This document shows positions 46,206-57,780 of a stretch of 64,000 nt of DNA, piece after piece. Position 1 is the stretch's first letter. Every line of letters begins with the position of its first letter. This DNA is from Euptelea pleiosperma (Eukaryota; Streptophyta; Magnoliopsida; Ranunculales; Eupteleaceae): positions 17,778,829-17,842,828 of the forward strand of contig CM068540.1 in the NCBI GenBank assembly GCA_035048495.1. The letters run 5' to 3'. The position numbers and the translations under genes were made by a program. A model generated the notes under the pieces. The model was given only the letters and a program-made list of their open reading frames with translations, did no database searches and was not told where the DNA came from.

Positions 46206-47589
46206 TGTTGTGGACCTTTTGGTTGCTCTCCTCTTAATAATATATTAATAGTTGTCTTTTTTAAAGTGTTAATAATTAAGGTTTGATCATGTTAATTTCT
46301 TGATTATTCATTGTTACTTCTTATTCTCTTAGTGATTGTTAGTTCTTTGGTGATGTATGATCTTGATTCCTACAATATGTTATTAAGACCTTTAATTGTT
46401 AATTGTTAAAAGAGGATTTAGGATGCAATGAGAGGGTTATTAATGAAGATTTAAATGATATAATTCAATTGTAAATTATGTAATCCTGTAATTTAAAAAA
46501 TTTCTAAAATCACGGATTTGATTATTTGATATTATATATTTTCTTTAAAGATTTTTTTTTCTTAATTCTCATTAATGTAATTATTTGTCTTGTTTTGTAG
46601 GTGGAGATTCTTTCATGGTGATGACAGTACGAAACATGGATAGATTTGTGGAATCAATGACTTGAAATTTCTACGGAGTTGTTCATAAATTTGTTTTTTT
46701 GTTTGGGATTGATTAATGGGTGTACGGGGTAAAGGGGATTAAGAGTATAAAGGATTTACATATTTTATATAATCAATGTAACTTTAATCTATCATGTAAT
46801 TTATTTATCATTCGCTGTTCTATTTATTTTAAAAACATTCATCTTGATTCTTTTTTATTTCTTTTTTATCTTTAGACTGTAATTCTTTAATTTCTTTTAA
46901 GAATCCATGTTAATTGTTCAAGTTCAAGTTCTTGTCTCTTGAGAGACCAAAAAAGACACTCTCCTTGATTCTATGATATTTTTCTATCTTGGATAAATCC
47001 TTTAGAGGATGTATCTAAAATAGGCTCACTCTCTAGATTATGCTAGCACCTCCTCCAAATCAACAATATTGAGTCATTGTCGTCGTTGTATAGTGAAGAT
47101 GAGGATTACAAAAAAAATAGTCTTATTTAATAGAAAACCTTGATGAATCTCAAATAGTAAGCTCACGGATTTATTCAAGGTAGAGGTAAAAGATTGGAAA
47201 TTCTCAAGTATTCACTCTCTTGGAAATTCAATAGAGTAAGGACGCTTCTCAAAGAAAAAAGATCAATCAATTTTCCCTCTCAATACCTCTCTATTTATAA
47301 AGTTTTCTAATAAGATGGGGTAATATTTATAATTATATATACATTTTTCACTTAAATAGGCCTATCACATGGGATTTTTGGTCGCTTTATCACTTACAAT
47401 GGGCTCAATTAATACAACTGATCATAAATTAATAAATCAAAACTATATCTCCATTCATATTCACACGTGAATTGATGAAAATCTCTGTTCAATTGCACGC
47501 AAACCACCATATTGCTAGAAGTGCCATAATTTTACAAGTTGCTCCCATTTACATTTCAACAACATCCAAATCACCCAAAATGTACATAA
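46206..47589. other. Intergenic AT-rich DNA
   Basis: No gene supported. A short stretch after TTTTGTAG near 46600 stays open for about 20 codons, too little to call an exon. Confidence 0.4.
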
Positions 47590-48730
47590 TTTGACAAATG
47601 TAAGGCCATACGCCTGTATCATTTTCAATTTCATGCGGGAGTATGCTTTCAGATCTATCATATCTTGCACGGATCTCAAGAAATCCAAACTTTGACCAGA
47701 AGAGTGAAAATTCAACTTTCTGATCATATCTCCCAAATGGCTCCATGAAAATGGGAAGTAGGACCATACGCCCGTATCATTTTCCATTTCATGCGAGCGT
47801 ATGCTTTAAAGTTCAACAAATATGTTCGTCTATATAGAGATCCAACAATCAATGCTTTTCCACTGTTTGATCTGACTTGATCACGATGATCCAAAGCTCA
47901 AAACTAGAATGTGAGACCATACGCCAGCATCATTTTTAATTTAATGCGGACGTATTCCTTAAAATATAAAAATTCATTTAGCGTGATAGAGATCTGATGG
48001 TTGATGCTTTTCAGCCGTTTGATCTAGCTTAATGATGATGATCCAAAGCTCAAAACTAGAAGGTAAGGCCATACACCCGCATTATTTTTTATTTAATACG
48101 GGCGTATTCCTTAAGATATAAAAAATTCATTCATGATGCTTCTCGACCGTCTAATCTAGCTTGATCATGATGATGCAAAGCTCGAAACTGGAAAGTGAGG
48201 CCATAGGCCCACATCATTTGTGATTTGATGCGGGTGTATGCCTTAAGATCGGAAAAAGTCATTCATCTTGATAGAAATCTGACAGTTGATGCTACTCGGC
48301 CCTAGGTCAAAGCTTACTGTGCAGATTCCAAGCTTTATGACCCGGCCTCGAGTGACGACTCTAGTTCAGAAGAAGAGGTGATCTCGACACCAAGTCACGA
48401 TAAAGGGCCCGAGAAGCCCAAGGCCGAAGAAAAGTCTGTTCTAGCTTGATCATGATGATCCAAAGCTCAAAAGTAGAAAGTGAACCCATACGCCTGCATC
48501 ATTTGTGATTAATGCGGGCATATGCCTTAAGATCGAAAAAAGTCATTCATCTTGATAGAGATCTGATAGTTGATGCTTCTTGACCGTCTGATCTAGCTTG
48601 ATCATGATGATCCAAAGCTCAAAACTAGAAAGTGAGGCCATACGCCCGCATCATTTTTTATTTAATGCAGGTGTATGTCTTAAGATATAAAAAATTCATT
48701 CAAATTGATATAAATATGACAAGTCAACTC
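47590..48730. repeat. Tandem array of about 150 bp units, each with a hairpin
   Basis: Seven units. Hairpin cores lie at 47607-47645, 47765-47803, 47919-47955, 48070-48107, 48202-48240, 48487-48523 and 48639-48677. Each core pairs a version of CATACGCCCGCAT with ATGCGGGCGTATG across an AT-rich loop. The spacing is 158, 154, 151, 132, 285 (with an insert) and 152 bp. Between cores a common stretch has GATAGAGATCTGA, TTGATGCTT and CATGATGATCCAAAGCTC. No reading frame runs through the array. Confidence 0.88.
48306..48440 (+). other. Exon-like 135 bp insert in the hairpin array
   Basis: This stretch interrupts unit 5 and is flanked by CTAG on both sides (48302-48305, 48441-48444). It is richer in GC than its surroundings. 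One plus-strand frame is open across it and encodes an acidic, serine-rich peptide including ADSKLYDPAS, DDSSSEEE and KGPEKPKAEEK, stopping just after the insert (TGA at 48448). I do not recognise the parent gene. It looks like a captured coding fragment. Confidence 0.5.
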
Positions 48731-49514
48731 TCTTTGACTATTTCAAAACTAACTAAGTTGGCCCCTCAACGCATCCTTTGGTCGTAAATTTCAATCCTTA
48801 GCCATATTTCTCCTATAACAGTAGCTATGACCACCTCACTAATTTCAATTTCTTTTATGTTTGTTTATGCATTGTTGGCTTGCTTCCTTGTAGGGAGAAA
48901 TTTTACATGTTGTGTTGCGGATTCTATTAAGTCTGTCACAATATTCAGAATTTCCAACTATACATGAGGATATGGGTTGGGGCCCACATCACATTTCAGA
49001 ATATTCTCATGTCAATCATGTGGGCCCTGCCTTCCCATATGTAAGTAGCGATGCCTGAACACTATGTGACCCTTTAAATGTCGCAATGATTGTGACATCG
49101 AAAAGGTTTCTCCTTGTTCAGGGTGGGTGAGTAGAGCTACACTTTATAGTTGTTTTTTTAGGGGAAATTACTTGGAAGAATAATAAAAAAATGGGCATTT
49201 CTATTTAGGTTAAGGGGGGGAACATCAAGAAAGAAAGGTATCTCTACCTTTATAGATGTTATGAAATTTGGGGTATTGAATTTTTAATTCCTCTGCTTAC
49301 TTTATTTTTCTTTTGAAGTTTTATTTGGCATAGAATGGCTAATGATCAAGGGATGGGTTACAATTAAACTTAATCTATCAATTGGATTTGTAGTGTTTTA
49401 GTTCACTTTCTAGTAATTTGATAATCTTATTCTCTATTACAACCAAATAAATTTTGGTCCTTAATTGAAGGGAAAACTTTAAAGGTCTTAATCAAATGGA
49501 CCTCAATTACCTTA
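48731..49514. other. Intergenic DNA
   Basis: AT-rich sequence between the hairpin array and block Q'. I see no gene and no clear repeat in it. Confidence 0.4.
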
Positions 49515-51410
49515 TCATTTAAGGGTTTTCTTTTTCTCTGAAAATATATAAAGACTTGATGTTCTTAATTCACTCACTGCTAGCATGATATTGTAAAAAC
49601 TTTATTGCTATTATTTGTGGGTTTGAACTAATTTTCCAGAAGTCCCAAGTATTAATAGGAAATAATTTAGGAAATATTGAATCCTATCTTTTGTGCTTCT
49701 TATATTACATATATGTGTGTAGTTTACATATCTTTTCCTCTTATGGGAAGTAACAAATTTTGATGGCAAGGACTTAAAGATTCTATACTTAGTAATCTTG
49801 GACTTTATAGCTTTTCAACCTTGCTAACCAAGTTCTGCTAATGCCTTTGCAATGCTTTCATTTTATTCAGCATCTCCAAGTTCTACTTAGTAACCATGGT
49901 CATAGAATTTCTAACATGAATCCATTTGTCTTATTTTGTAGGGATGGTAAATAACAGCAACTGTGCAGAGCTTGTGAAGTATGAAGATATTGATGGATTT
50001 CTTATTTGCTAGTTAGTGCTTCCTTTTAAGGTATACGTGTTGTACAAAAGCTATTTTGTTGGCCTCTTCTATATAACAAAAGTGTAAAACTACGACATAA
50101 TCGTCTTTGAGGACTAATTCATTTGGAAGCATTATATTACTAACACTTAGAACATGACACATCCGTTTATTTCCAAATTAATATTATTAGATTCAACATC
50201 ATCCCAAAGGAAAATCTAGTTTAGGAGTATAAGAGAAGATAATCGATGTACGTAAGCACAATATCAACATATGGGGGAATGTGATCAGCATGCAAAGTGG
50301 GTTATATAGGATGGTTATGAACATTCAAAAAATAGATTACAATCATCTACCATATGATGTGTTCCAGGGTTCCACCAAATAGACCTTCCACATCAATAGC
50401 CAACCTGACTTAGTTTTTATAAATTAACCTGAATGAATGATTACAACAATATTCCAATCATCACACTTATTTATGACCATGTCACATCTATTTCAACCAT
50501 CGAAAATACTGAAATGCATTGGACAATCTTGAACATTCAGCTAGCACATAAATTCTTGGCCATAAGGTATCATCTTTAAGGGGGTGTTGTCTCTCAACCC
50601 CGTGTCTGCATGTCAGTTATTATGGTTAAAAGGTGGGATCTTTATTTTATCCACATGCGAGCAGTATATCCAATTTAAGACCAATAACTAACTGCATACT
50701 TTCTTTTGCTTCCAAAGACAAATGATTTAGCTCTATATGGAAGCTTTGAAGGTGCGATTCGAGTCTGTTGATTTAGCTCTCTATGAAATAAATAGAAAAG
50801 TTTTGATGTAGACTACTAGTTCCAAAACTCAATCAGACACCAGTAGCTTTGACTAGCAGACTCATTGCGTGAGCTTCTTGTGGATAGTGTTCGGGATTCA
50901 CCAGTAGATTTGACTCTTGTGACTTCACAACAGTCCTAAACCACTGATCACATTCCTAAACCATTGTACATCCATTATCTTGTCTTATAGTCCTAGACTA
51001 GATTTATCTTTGGGATGATGTTAAATCTTAATAGTATTTGAAGGAAAGACTAATCATACTTATTTATGATGACCACTATCACGCCCTAAATTATGGGTCA
51101 ACGAGACCCGGCCCATTCCCCTTAGCCCGCCCCGTGATCCAACATGCCATCAAGCACTGGTTTGTAGGGGGTGAAACAGTGGACGTACGCAATTAATAGA
51201 TCGAGCTTCTTGTGGAGACTCTAAATGTGCGAAATAAAACTCTTGTTCTTGATCACAGTTTCTAAAATTAATCAGAAACCAGTAGCTCTGACTAGCAGTC
51301 TCATTGTCTTAGCTTCTATTGATACTGCTTGGAATTAATTGAAAATGTATAATTAGTAGTAGCTGATTGCATTCCCATTAGTTTTAGTGCCTTATCTTGG
51401 TTGCTTCTTT
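49515..51410. repeat. Blocks Q' and P' related to the NLR 3' flank
   Basis: 49515-50090 resembles 43025-43600, and 50335-51410 resembles 41810-42470, but with Q before P. A piece of P (about 50812-50900) occurs a second time at 51258-51400. There is no NLR coding sequence next to it. The blocks may be what is left of a lost NLR unit. Confidence 0.65.
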
Positions 51411-51624
51411 TCTTTTTTATCGATTCATTAAACTTAGTTTTACCTTTTTATCGATTCATATCTAACTCACTAGACATGTGGAATTGAGTTGACTCGTCTC
51501 GACTTGTCAATTAGCTTGTAATCGAGTCATCGGCCCGAATATATCCAAAATCTCATCAAAATCGAATTTATTAAGCCATGTTCGAAGTCTATTCATCAAG
51601 TTTTAAATGACTCATTTTAGAGCG

Positions 51625-51895
51625 GGCTCAGACAATAACGGCATTATTTTTTGTTATAACGGCCGTTGTGTACATTCCTTTATTTTTCCGTTATAACGAA
51701 AATAATGGTGGTTATTCTGAAACATCTGTTATATATTCATTGAAAATTCAAAGCTCAAATTTTGAATTTTAGTGCTGCTTTCCCTTTTTTTTTTCCTTTT
51801 TTGCCCCCATGCGTTACAATCCATTATAACAGAAAAGATGGTAACAACCCCGGTCCGTTATACCATTATCCTTTTTATGCCCTGGTTACAACAAC
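51625..51895. repeat. Relative of the GGCCGTT hAT-like MITE family
   Basis: Contains TTGTTATAACGGCCGTTGTG and, in the other arm, CCCGGTCCGTTATACC. The composition and layout match 25030-25423 and 52551-52941, with TATAAC in place of TTAAAA. No target duplication was identified. Confidence 0.45.
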
Positions 51896-52315
51896 CATTA
51901 TATATTATTTAACCGCTATTTTTTATTTTTAAATAAACTAAAAATAATAAAAAAATTTGTCCATTGTTACAAGGATCCACCTTAAACCTTTCCAATATAT
52001 ATAAAAAAAAAAAGGCTTATATAGAGTTTTCGCCTTAGGTCTCAACTTGTATCGAGATAGCCCTTATAGTGGTCCATCGTCGACGTCTCTCATCAAGATT
52101 TACCTGGAGAGTAAAGAGGAAGATATATTTTTCTTTGAAAGGAACGAATTATTTTAACTCGGAGAGTAAAGAGGAAGAGTGAGTTTTATTCATGAGATTT
52201 TTTGAAAAATTTAAAATTATGGGATATTTCAGACTATTGAATATTTCATGTTTTGTTCATTATGTTTTGAAAACTTCATGATTTGAAATGGTTTCTTCAA
52301 GAGTTGGGAGCCGTG

Positions 52316-52480
52316 GACTCAAATTTTTCATCGAAACTCTTAGCCTTAGATTTCTTGAAATCCAATGGTGATTTTGCTTTGGCAAAGTGAATGTCAGCTC
52401 AGCACTATCAACTATGAGTGAATTTCAAGAAATCCAAGGCTGAGAGTTTAGGTGAAAAACTTGAGTAAAAAATTTGAGTC
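52316..52480. mobile_element. Small foldback related to the Mutator-like MITE
   Basis: 165 bp with inverted ends GACTCAAATTTTT and AAAAAATTTGAGTC and internal arms TTTCTTGAAATCC and TTTCAAGAAATCC. The loop (TTTTGCTTTGGCAAAGTGAATG, in part) resembles the loop of 35843-36050 (TTTTGCTTTTGCAAAAGTGA), while the arms differ. Confidence 0.65.
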
Positions 52481-52550
52481 TAGCATCGATCCCAGCCCTA
52501 TTTTCAAAAAGTTGGGTTTTTAACTGAGATTGACTACTTATGCTTCTAAG

Positions 52551-52941
52551 CAAGGTTTAAAGGAGGCCCTTTTAACGGTTTATAGGACTGGGGGTGTTAC
52601 CGTTAAAAACGGCTGTTAAAACGGATTGAATCGGCCAGGGGTAAAAATGAAAAAAAATGGAAAAAATGGATTTTAACGGAAAAATGTCGCTGAAATACAA
52701 ATTTTGAAATTTGAAAATTGAAATTAAAAAAAAAAAACAGAATTTAACTGATTTTAACGGATTTAACGGCCATTTTTTTCACGAAATTTTCCAGAATTTA
52801 AAGGCTTGTAAAACGATTTTAACGGCGATTAATTAAACAAAAAAAATGGCTGTTTTTTTAAAGCGTCAAAACGCATTTTAACAGTTTTAAGGGAAACGGG
52901 CTTGGGGCGTTAATGTTTAAACGGCCGTTTTTAAAACCTTG
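52551..52941. mobile_element. hAT-like MITE with 8 bp target duplication
   Basis: 391 bp, ends CAAGGTTTAAAGG and TTTTTAAAACCTTG. CTTCTAAG is repeated exactly at 52543-52550 and 52942-52949. An 8 bp duplication fits hAT. The interior is rich in TTTTAACGG. Inverted relative of 25030-25423. Confidence 0.88.
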
Positions 52942-53103
52942 CTTCTAAGTTCTAACCAAAACCAGCCCTCAACCGGTGTAGTGTCTCTTATAGAGTTCTC
53001 TTTTAAAGACCCCTTTGTCCTTTTTTCCATTTAACAAAAGGGTCGGGCTCGGGGGACCCCCCTTTTTGACGTCCATTTTGGTATACCCACGTAGAACATG
53101 AAT

Positions 53104-53339
53104 CAATGGCTGATTTTTGGTGAGGATGATCTCTATGGCGAGGAGATCTTCCTCACTAAAATTCAAATCATTCTGATATTCGTAAACTGGTTTAGAAGTT
53201 GAGTAATTATGGACTGTCGAGTTTTACTGTGTAAATTGAACACCACATTTGATGGGGTTAGAAATTTCAGAATGGGCTGAATTTGTTGTTGGGGTGATCT
53301 ATATGGTGAGTATATCATCTCATCAAAAATCAGCCGTTG
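53104..53339. mobile_element. MITE with 21 bp terminal inverted repeats
   Basis: The left end CAATGGCTGATTTTTGGTGAG and the right end, read in reverse (CAACGGCTGATTTTTGATGAG), differ at two of 21 positions. The ends continue into related GATGATCTC motifs. Similar motifs occur near 38300 and 44575. Confidence 0.7.
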
Positions 53340-53444
53340 AGGATCTTTAAAAGGTGCCGCTGAGCTGATTCCACCAGGTGTTCCTTGCCGAAGATCTTGG
53401 GGTGTTTTCCAATTGGACATGCATGTTTGCGCAAACCAGACTTT

Positions 53445-53587
53445 TATAGGGTCATGAAGTCCTCGTGGACTCCTTTGCAAAATTGGACGGTTAGATACCC
53501 CGCCCCGGATAACACTTGTTTCCAAAAAGTTTGAATTAATTTAAAAATGTTTGTAAGGGTATCCAATGGTGCAGAGGTGTCATCTTA
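53445..53587. repeat. Copy of the NLR-upstream segment at 37075-37206
   Basis: Shared stretches include CCTCGTGGACTCCTTTGCA, TTTCCAAAAAGTTTGAATTA and GGTATCCAATGG, in the same orientation. It shows that the region upstream of the second NLR is paralogous to that of the first. Confidence 0.8.
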
Positions 53588-53595
53588 CTCTCAAA

Positions 53596-53783
53596 CAAGG
53601 TTCAAAGTCTCGGCCGATCCCGGTTTGGATCGGGCGATCTGAATCGGAGCCCACCGATCCGATCCAATTAAACCATGTCTGTCTCGCCCGAGTTCTCTAT
53701 ATTCTGAAAGATTTTCACACCGTCTTGGGGCGAGTTGGTCGATCCCACCGATCCAGCCTCCGATCCCGAGACTTTCATCCTTG
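53596..53783. mobile_element. hAT-like MITE with 8 bp target duplication, GATCC-rich
   Basis: 188 bp, ends CAAGGTTCAAAGTCTCGG and CCGAGACTTTCATCCTTG (the latter after GATC). CTCTCAAA is repeated at 53588-53595 and 53784-53791. The interior carries repeated GATCCCG and CCGATCC motifs that form further inverted repeats. An open plus-strand frame across it (53566-54033) is incidental. Confidence 0.85.
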
Positions 53784-54104
53784 CTCTCAAACCCTAATTT
53801 TCATCGGAACTGAAGCTGGAAGGGAGCGCATATTCACACACCCCATTTCCTATCCCAGTGGACTACTAGTCGGGGCACACCCCAAAAAAGAGAGAGCTCT
53901 CTCTAAAACTTGGCTGACCGTGATGACGGTCACTGACCGCCCACAAAATGAGACACGTGGCACATTTTTAGAGGACGCTGACCGTATGGATGTTTGGCCA
54001 ATCTCTAGGCAGACCTACAAATCAAAATTTTAAGATTATTCGAATAAAACACATTGTTCATGGAATTTTTATATCCTGAAACCGCATTAAACTCGAACTT
54101 TTCC

Positions 54105-54240
54105 GGTTTAGAATTTTTTAAAATTTCAAATTTTGAATTGTGAAATTCAGCACCATTTTTTCCGTTATTTTTCGTTTTTGCCCCTGAGCGTTTCACAGAA
54201 AAAACAGCAACGCACCCAGTCCGTTATACTGTTATAAAGG
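54105..54240. repeat. Fragment of the GGCCGTT hAT-like MITE family
   Basis: It contains CAACGCACCCAGTCCGTTAT, almost the same as the right end of 25030-25423 (TAACGCACCCAGTCCGTTAA). Only one end is recognisable. Confidence 0.45.
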
Positions 54241-54763
54241 ACCGGATACCCTCTGTTTCAAAAAAATAAATAAATAAATAAATATCCTTCACCTTCTCTT
54301 CTTTAAAGAAAGCATAATAAGATGCTGCCTTCAATTAAAATCCTTGACCTTTTCTTCTTTAAGGAAAGCATAAGATGCTGCTTCACCTTTTCTTCTTTAA
54401 CGAAAGTATAAGATGCTGCCTTCCATGAAAATCCTTCATCGTTTCTTCTTTAAGCAGCATTGCTTTTGATGCTTCAATATTAGATAGTTGATACCGTGCA
54501 CTTGCGCTCCACAAAATAAAATCATTATATTCAATATATGCCCTTCAACTCAGACCAATCTAATTCATCTATCTGATCAAAGTATCAAACTTTTATTTAA
54601 CGGTTAAGATCTTCCAAGTGTTTAGGGACATTGTATATAGTATACTCCCATACGTTCGTCGAGTAAAAAGAACGTAAGTCTTTCATTCCAAAGCAACCAC
54701 AGAAGCAAGGAACCAATCCCCAGCAATACTCACTCGTCGGGTAAAGTGAACGAAAATGTGTAG

Positions 54764-54770
54764 TATAAAT
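54764..54770 (+). promoter_or_regulatory. TATA box of the second NLR copy
   Basis: TATAAAT, 96 bp before the ATG at 54860, at the same distance as in the intact copy. The promoter is therefore still recognisable although the coding sequence is broken. Confidence 0.6.
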
Positions 54771-54859
54771 TAGAAGGGTAGAGAGACGCCAATTTGAAGA
54801 AGAGAAAGCTTTTATTTGTTTTACTTGTAACTATTGAGAGAAGAATTAGATAGAAGAAA

Positions 54860-57516
54860 ATGGCTGAGCCTGTTGTTTCTTTCGTTGTAGAAAGGCTTGG
54901 TGACTTGCTCATTCAAGAGGTTGTTTCCTTGAAGGGTGTAAGAGGGAAAGTTGAGGGAATAAAAAACAAGCTGCGGTGGATGCACAGCTTCTTAAAAGAT
55001 GCAGATACAAAGCAAGAACGAAATGAGCTTGTTCGCACTTGGGTTGCAGATATCAGAGATGCTGCTTATGACACGGAGGATGTCATTGACACCTTCATCC
55101 TCAAAGTTGGATCCAGGAAGAGAGGGGGTCTCCAAGGTGTCCTCAAGAGGTTCACTTGTATCTTCACTGAGTGGAAAGATCTCCATATGGTTGGAAAAGA
55201 GATTGAAGCAATCCAAACTAGGCTTCAAAACATCTCTGATGGTCGACAAACATTCGGAATCGAAAAAATTGGTGAAGGAGAAGGTACGAGTTCTGCAAAT
55301 GAGATGAACCATCAGCTGATGAGGAGGCCCTATCCTCATGTTGAGGATCGGGACATTATCGGCTTGGAGGAAGACACAGAGAAACTAGTAGCAGAGTTGA
55401 TCAAAGAGGAGGAACTACGGCGTGTGGTTTCTATCGTTGGCATCGGAGGTCTAGGTAAGACTACTCTTGCCAAAAAAGTGTACAATCGTAATGATGTTCA
55501 GAGTCATTTTGATTGTTGCGCTTGGGCTTTTATATCTCAACAATGTAGACCGAGAGAGATTTTACAAGAAATTTCAAGAAAATTTAACATTCCCATTAAT
55601 CAGGAGATGAGAGAGGAAGAGTTGGTGGAGAATCTTAACAATTTCTTGAAAGAGAAACAATATTTGTTGGTACTTGATGATATATGGAGCGCAGAGGCGT
55701 GGGATATTCTAAGTCCTGCCTTTCCTATTGGAAAGATACGAAGTAAAATACTGCTCACTACCCGCAATGAAGAGGTGATTTTGCATGTGGATCCACGGAG
55801 CTTTATTCACAGACCGCAATTTCTAACAGAAGAAAAAAGTTGGGAGCTATTTTGCAAGAAAGCATTTCTTGAAAATGCTAGTATAAGTCGCGCTCCAGGT
55901 TTGGAAAAGTTAGGAAAAGAGATGGTGGGAATTAAGATGTGGTGGTCTGCCTTTGGCGATTGCTGTGCTCGGAGGGTTATTAGCAACAAAGAAATCGCTG
56001 AAGGAGTGGGATATTGTGCAGAAGAACTTTAGTTCCAACTTGAATAAAGGCCAACTTGGAGTCTTGGAGATATTATCTTTAAGCTACAATGATTTGCCTT
56101 ACCAGTTGAAACCGTGCTTCCTCTATTTGGGGATTTTCCCCGAAGACTTTGAGATCCCGACAAGGAAATTGATCCAATTGTGGGTTGCAGAAGGCTTCTT
56201 ACGACGAGAAGGAGAAGAAACGATGGAGGATTTGGGAGAACTATACTTGGGCGAGCTGATCAATAGGAACATGATCCAAATGGGCGAAAGGAGCTCAACG
56301 GGAGGAATTAAAACATGTCGTGTACATGATCTTATGCGAGACCTATGCATTTTAAAGGCGAAGGAGACAAATTTCCTTGAGATTTTCCGTCATGGGGACA
56401 TAGCCTTAGATTCTTCTTCGGATAGATTACGGAGACATGCGATCCATTTTGGGCAGGAGAGGTATGTTTCCTGGAAACACACAACTCCACATCTCCGCTC
56501 TCTTTTATTCTTCCCTCCAAAGAATGACTATGAAAGAATAAGCATGAAATTTATCTCCGTCCTGGATCTCGAGGGTGGACGAGTTGTTAAAAGTAGGTTA
56601 CCAAGAGAAATAGGAAAGTTACTTCACTTGAGGTACTTAGGGTTGACAAGTACTTCTATAAAAGAGCTTCCATCATCTATAGGCAATTTACGGAGCCTAC
56701 AAACCCTAGATTTAAGGCATAGTTATTTAGGTCTCAGGATACCTAATGTGATACAGAAGATGGAACAATTAAGACATCTACACGTGGACAATGGCTATTT
56801 TAGTGACCACTTGCGATTGGGCACTCTGAGAAACCTCCAGACAGAGTGGGAGTTGAATAGAAGACGGTTTGGCCAATTTGACTAATCTTCAAAAATTGGG
56901 AATAGTTGATATATCAAGATCAAAAGTGGAGGTAGTACTCAACTGCATTGTTGTTAGGCCGGCCTGTCTGCTTCGATCCTTGTCTTTGTCGTTGGTTGAA
57001 GACAACGAAACATTTCCAGATCTGGAACCACTTTCTCACTCTCATCGTCTACTCAAACTCTTGTTAAGTGGACGAATAGACACAGAGAAGCTCCTCCAAT
57101 TGCCATCAAATCTCACCAAGTTGATCTTGAGTAGATCAAGACTCCAACAAGACCCGATGGTGACGTTGCAGAATCTGCCAAACCTAGCGGTCCTCAAATT
57201 ATACTCGGATGCATACGTAGTAAAGGAAATGGTTTGCTCTGCAAAAGGGTTTCCTCAACTCCAATTCCTAGATCTTTCTTTTTTGAATGAACTAGAGGAG
57301 TGGAGAGTGGAGGAAGGAGCGATGCCATGTCTTAGGAGTTTGGAGATTTACAAATGCGAGAAATTGAGGATGATTCCGGAAGGATTGAGGTTTATTACAA
57401 CCCTTCAGGAACTGAAGATTGAAGGCATGCCAGAAAAATTCTGTTACAGGGTTAGAAGAGAAGGAGGAGAGGATTGGTACAAAGTCCAACACATACCCTC
57501 CATTATCGAATTTTGA
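54860..57516 (+). pseudogene. Second CC-NB-ARC-LRR copy, broken by two frameshifts
   Basis: Paralogue of the NLR at 38788-41484, closely similar along its length. The first frame (54860-56032, 390 aa) has the CC domain with EDVID, P-loop GIGGLGKT, LLVLDDIW and SKILLTTR. It then leaves frame at a 4 bp insertion near 55930-55935, just before GLPLA. The second frame (to 56885) has CFLYLGIFPED, VHDLMRDL and the first LRRs. A net 14 bp deletion near 56842-56850 shifts to the third frame (56869-57516), which has the remaining LRRs. There is also an in-frame 21 bp deletion near 56557. A full receptor cannot be made; a 390 aa truncated CC-NB protein could be. Promoter and 3' flank are conserved with the intact copy, so silencing may be recent. 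Confidence 0.92.
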
Positions 57517-57725
57517 TTTTGAAAGGGTGAAACAGAAGAATTCAATTGCAGGTTGGACTCTCTCACCAAATTGACGTCTCTCTCTATTGTTCTTATCCCG
57601 TTCTTCATTCAACTTCAACAATAAATAAGCCCCTTCAATTTTCAGGTGAGTTTGTTTTCTGTACTCCTTGTTATTCTGGAGCATTCTGCATTTTTTTATG
57701 ATGTGTTTCACGATCCACCAAACAG

Positions 57726-57780
<55 letters not shown>

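Noticed and set aside
47590..48730. CRISPR-like array of hairpin repeats
   Set aside because: Units are tandem with no variable spacers of constant size, and the genome is a plant. It is a minisatellite.
53566..54033. 155-codon plus-strand frame
   Set aside because: It runs through a hAT-like MITE with clear target duplications and into unrelated repeat DNA. No protein motif is visible.
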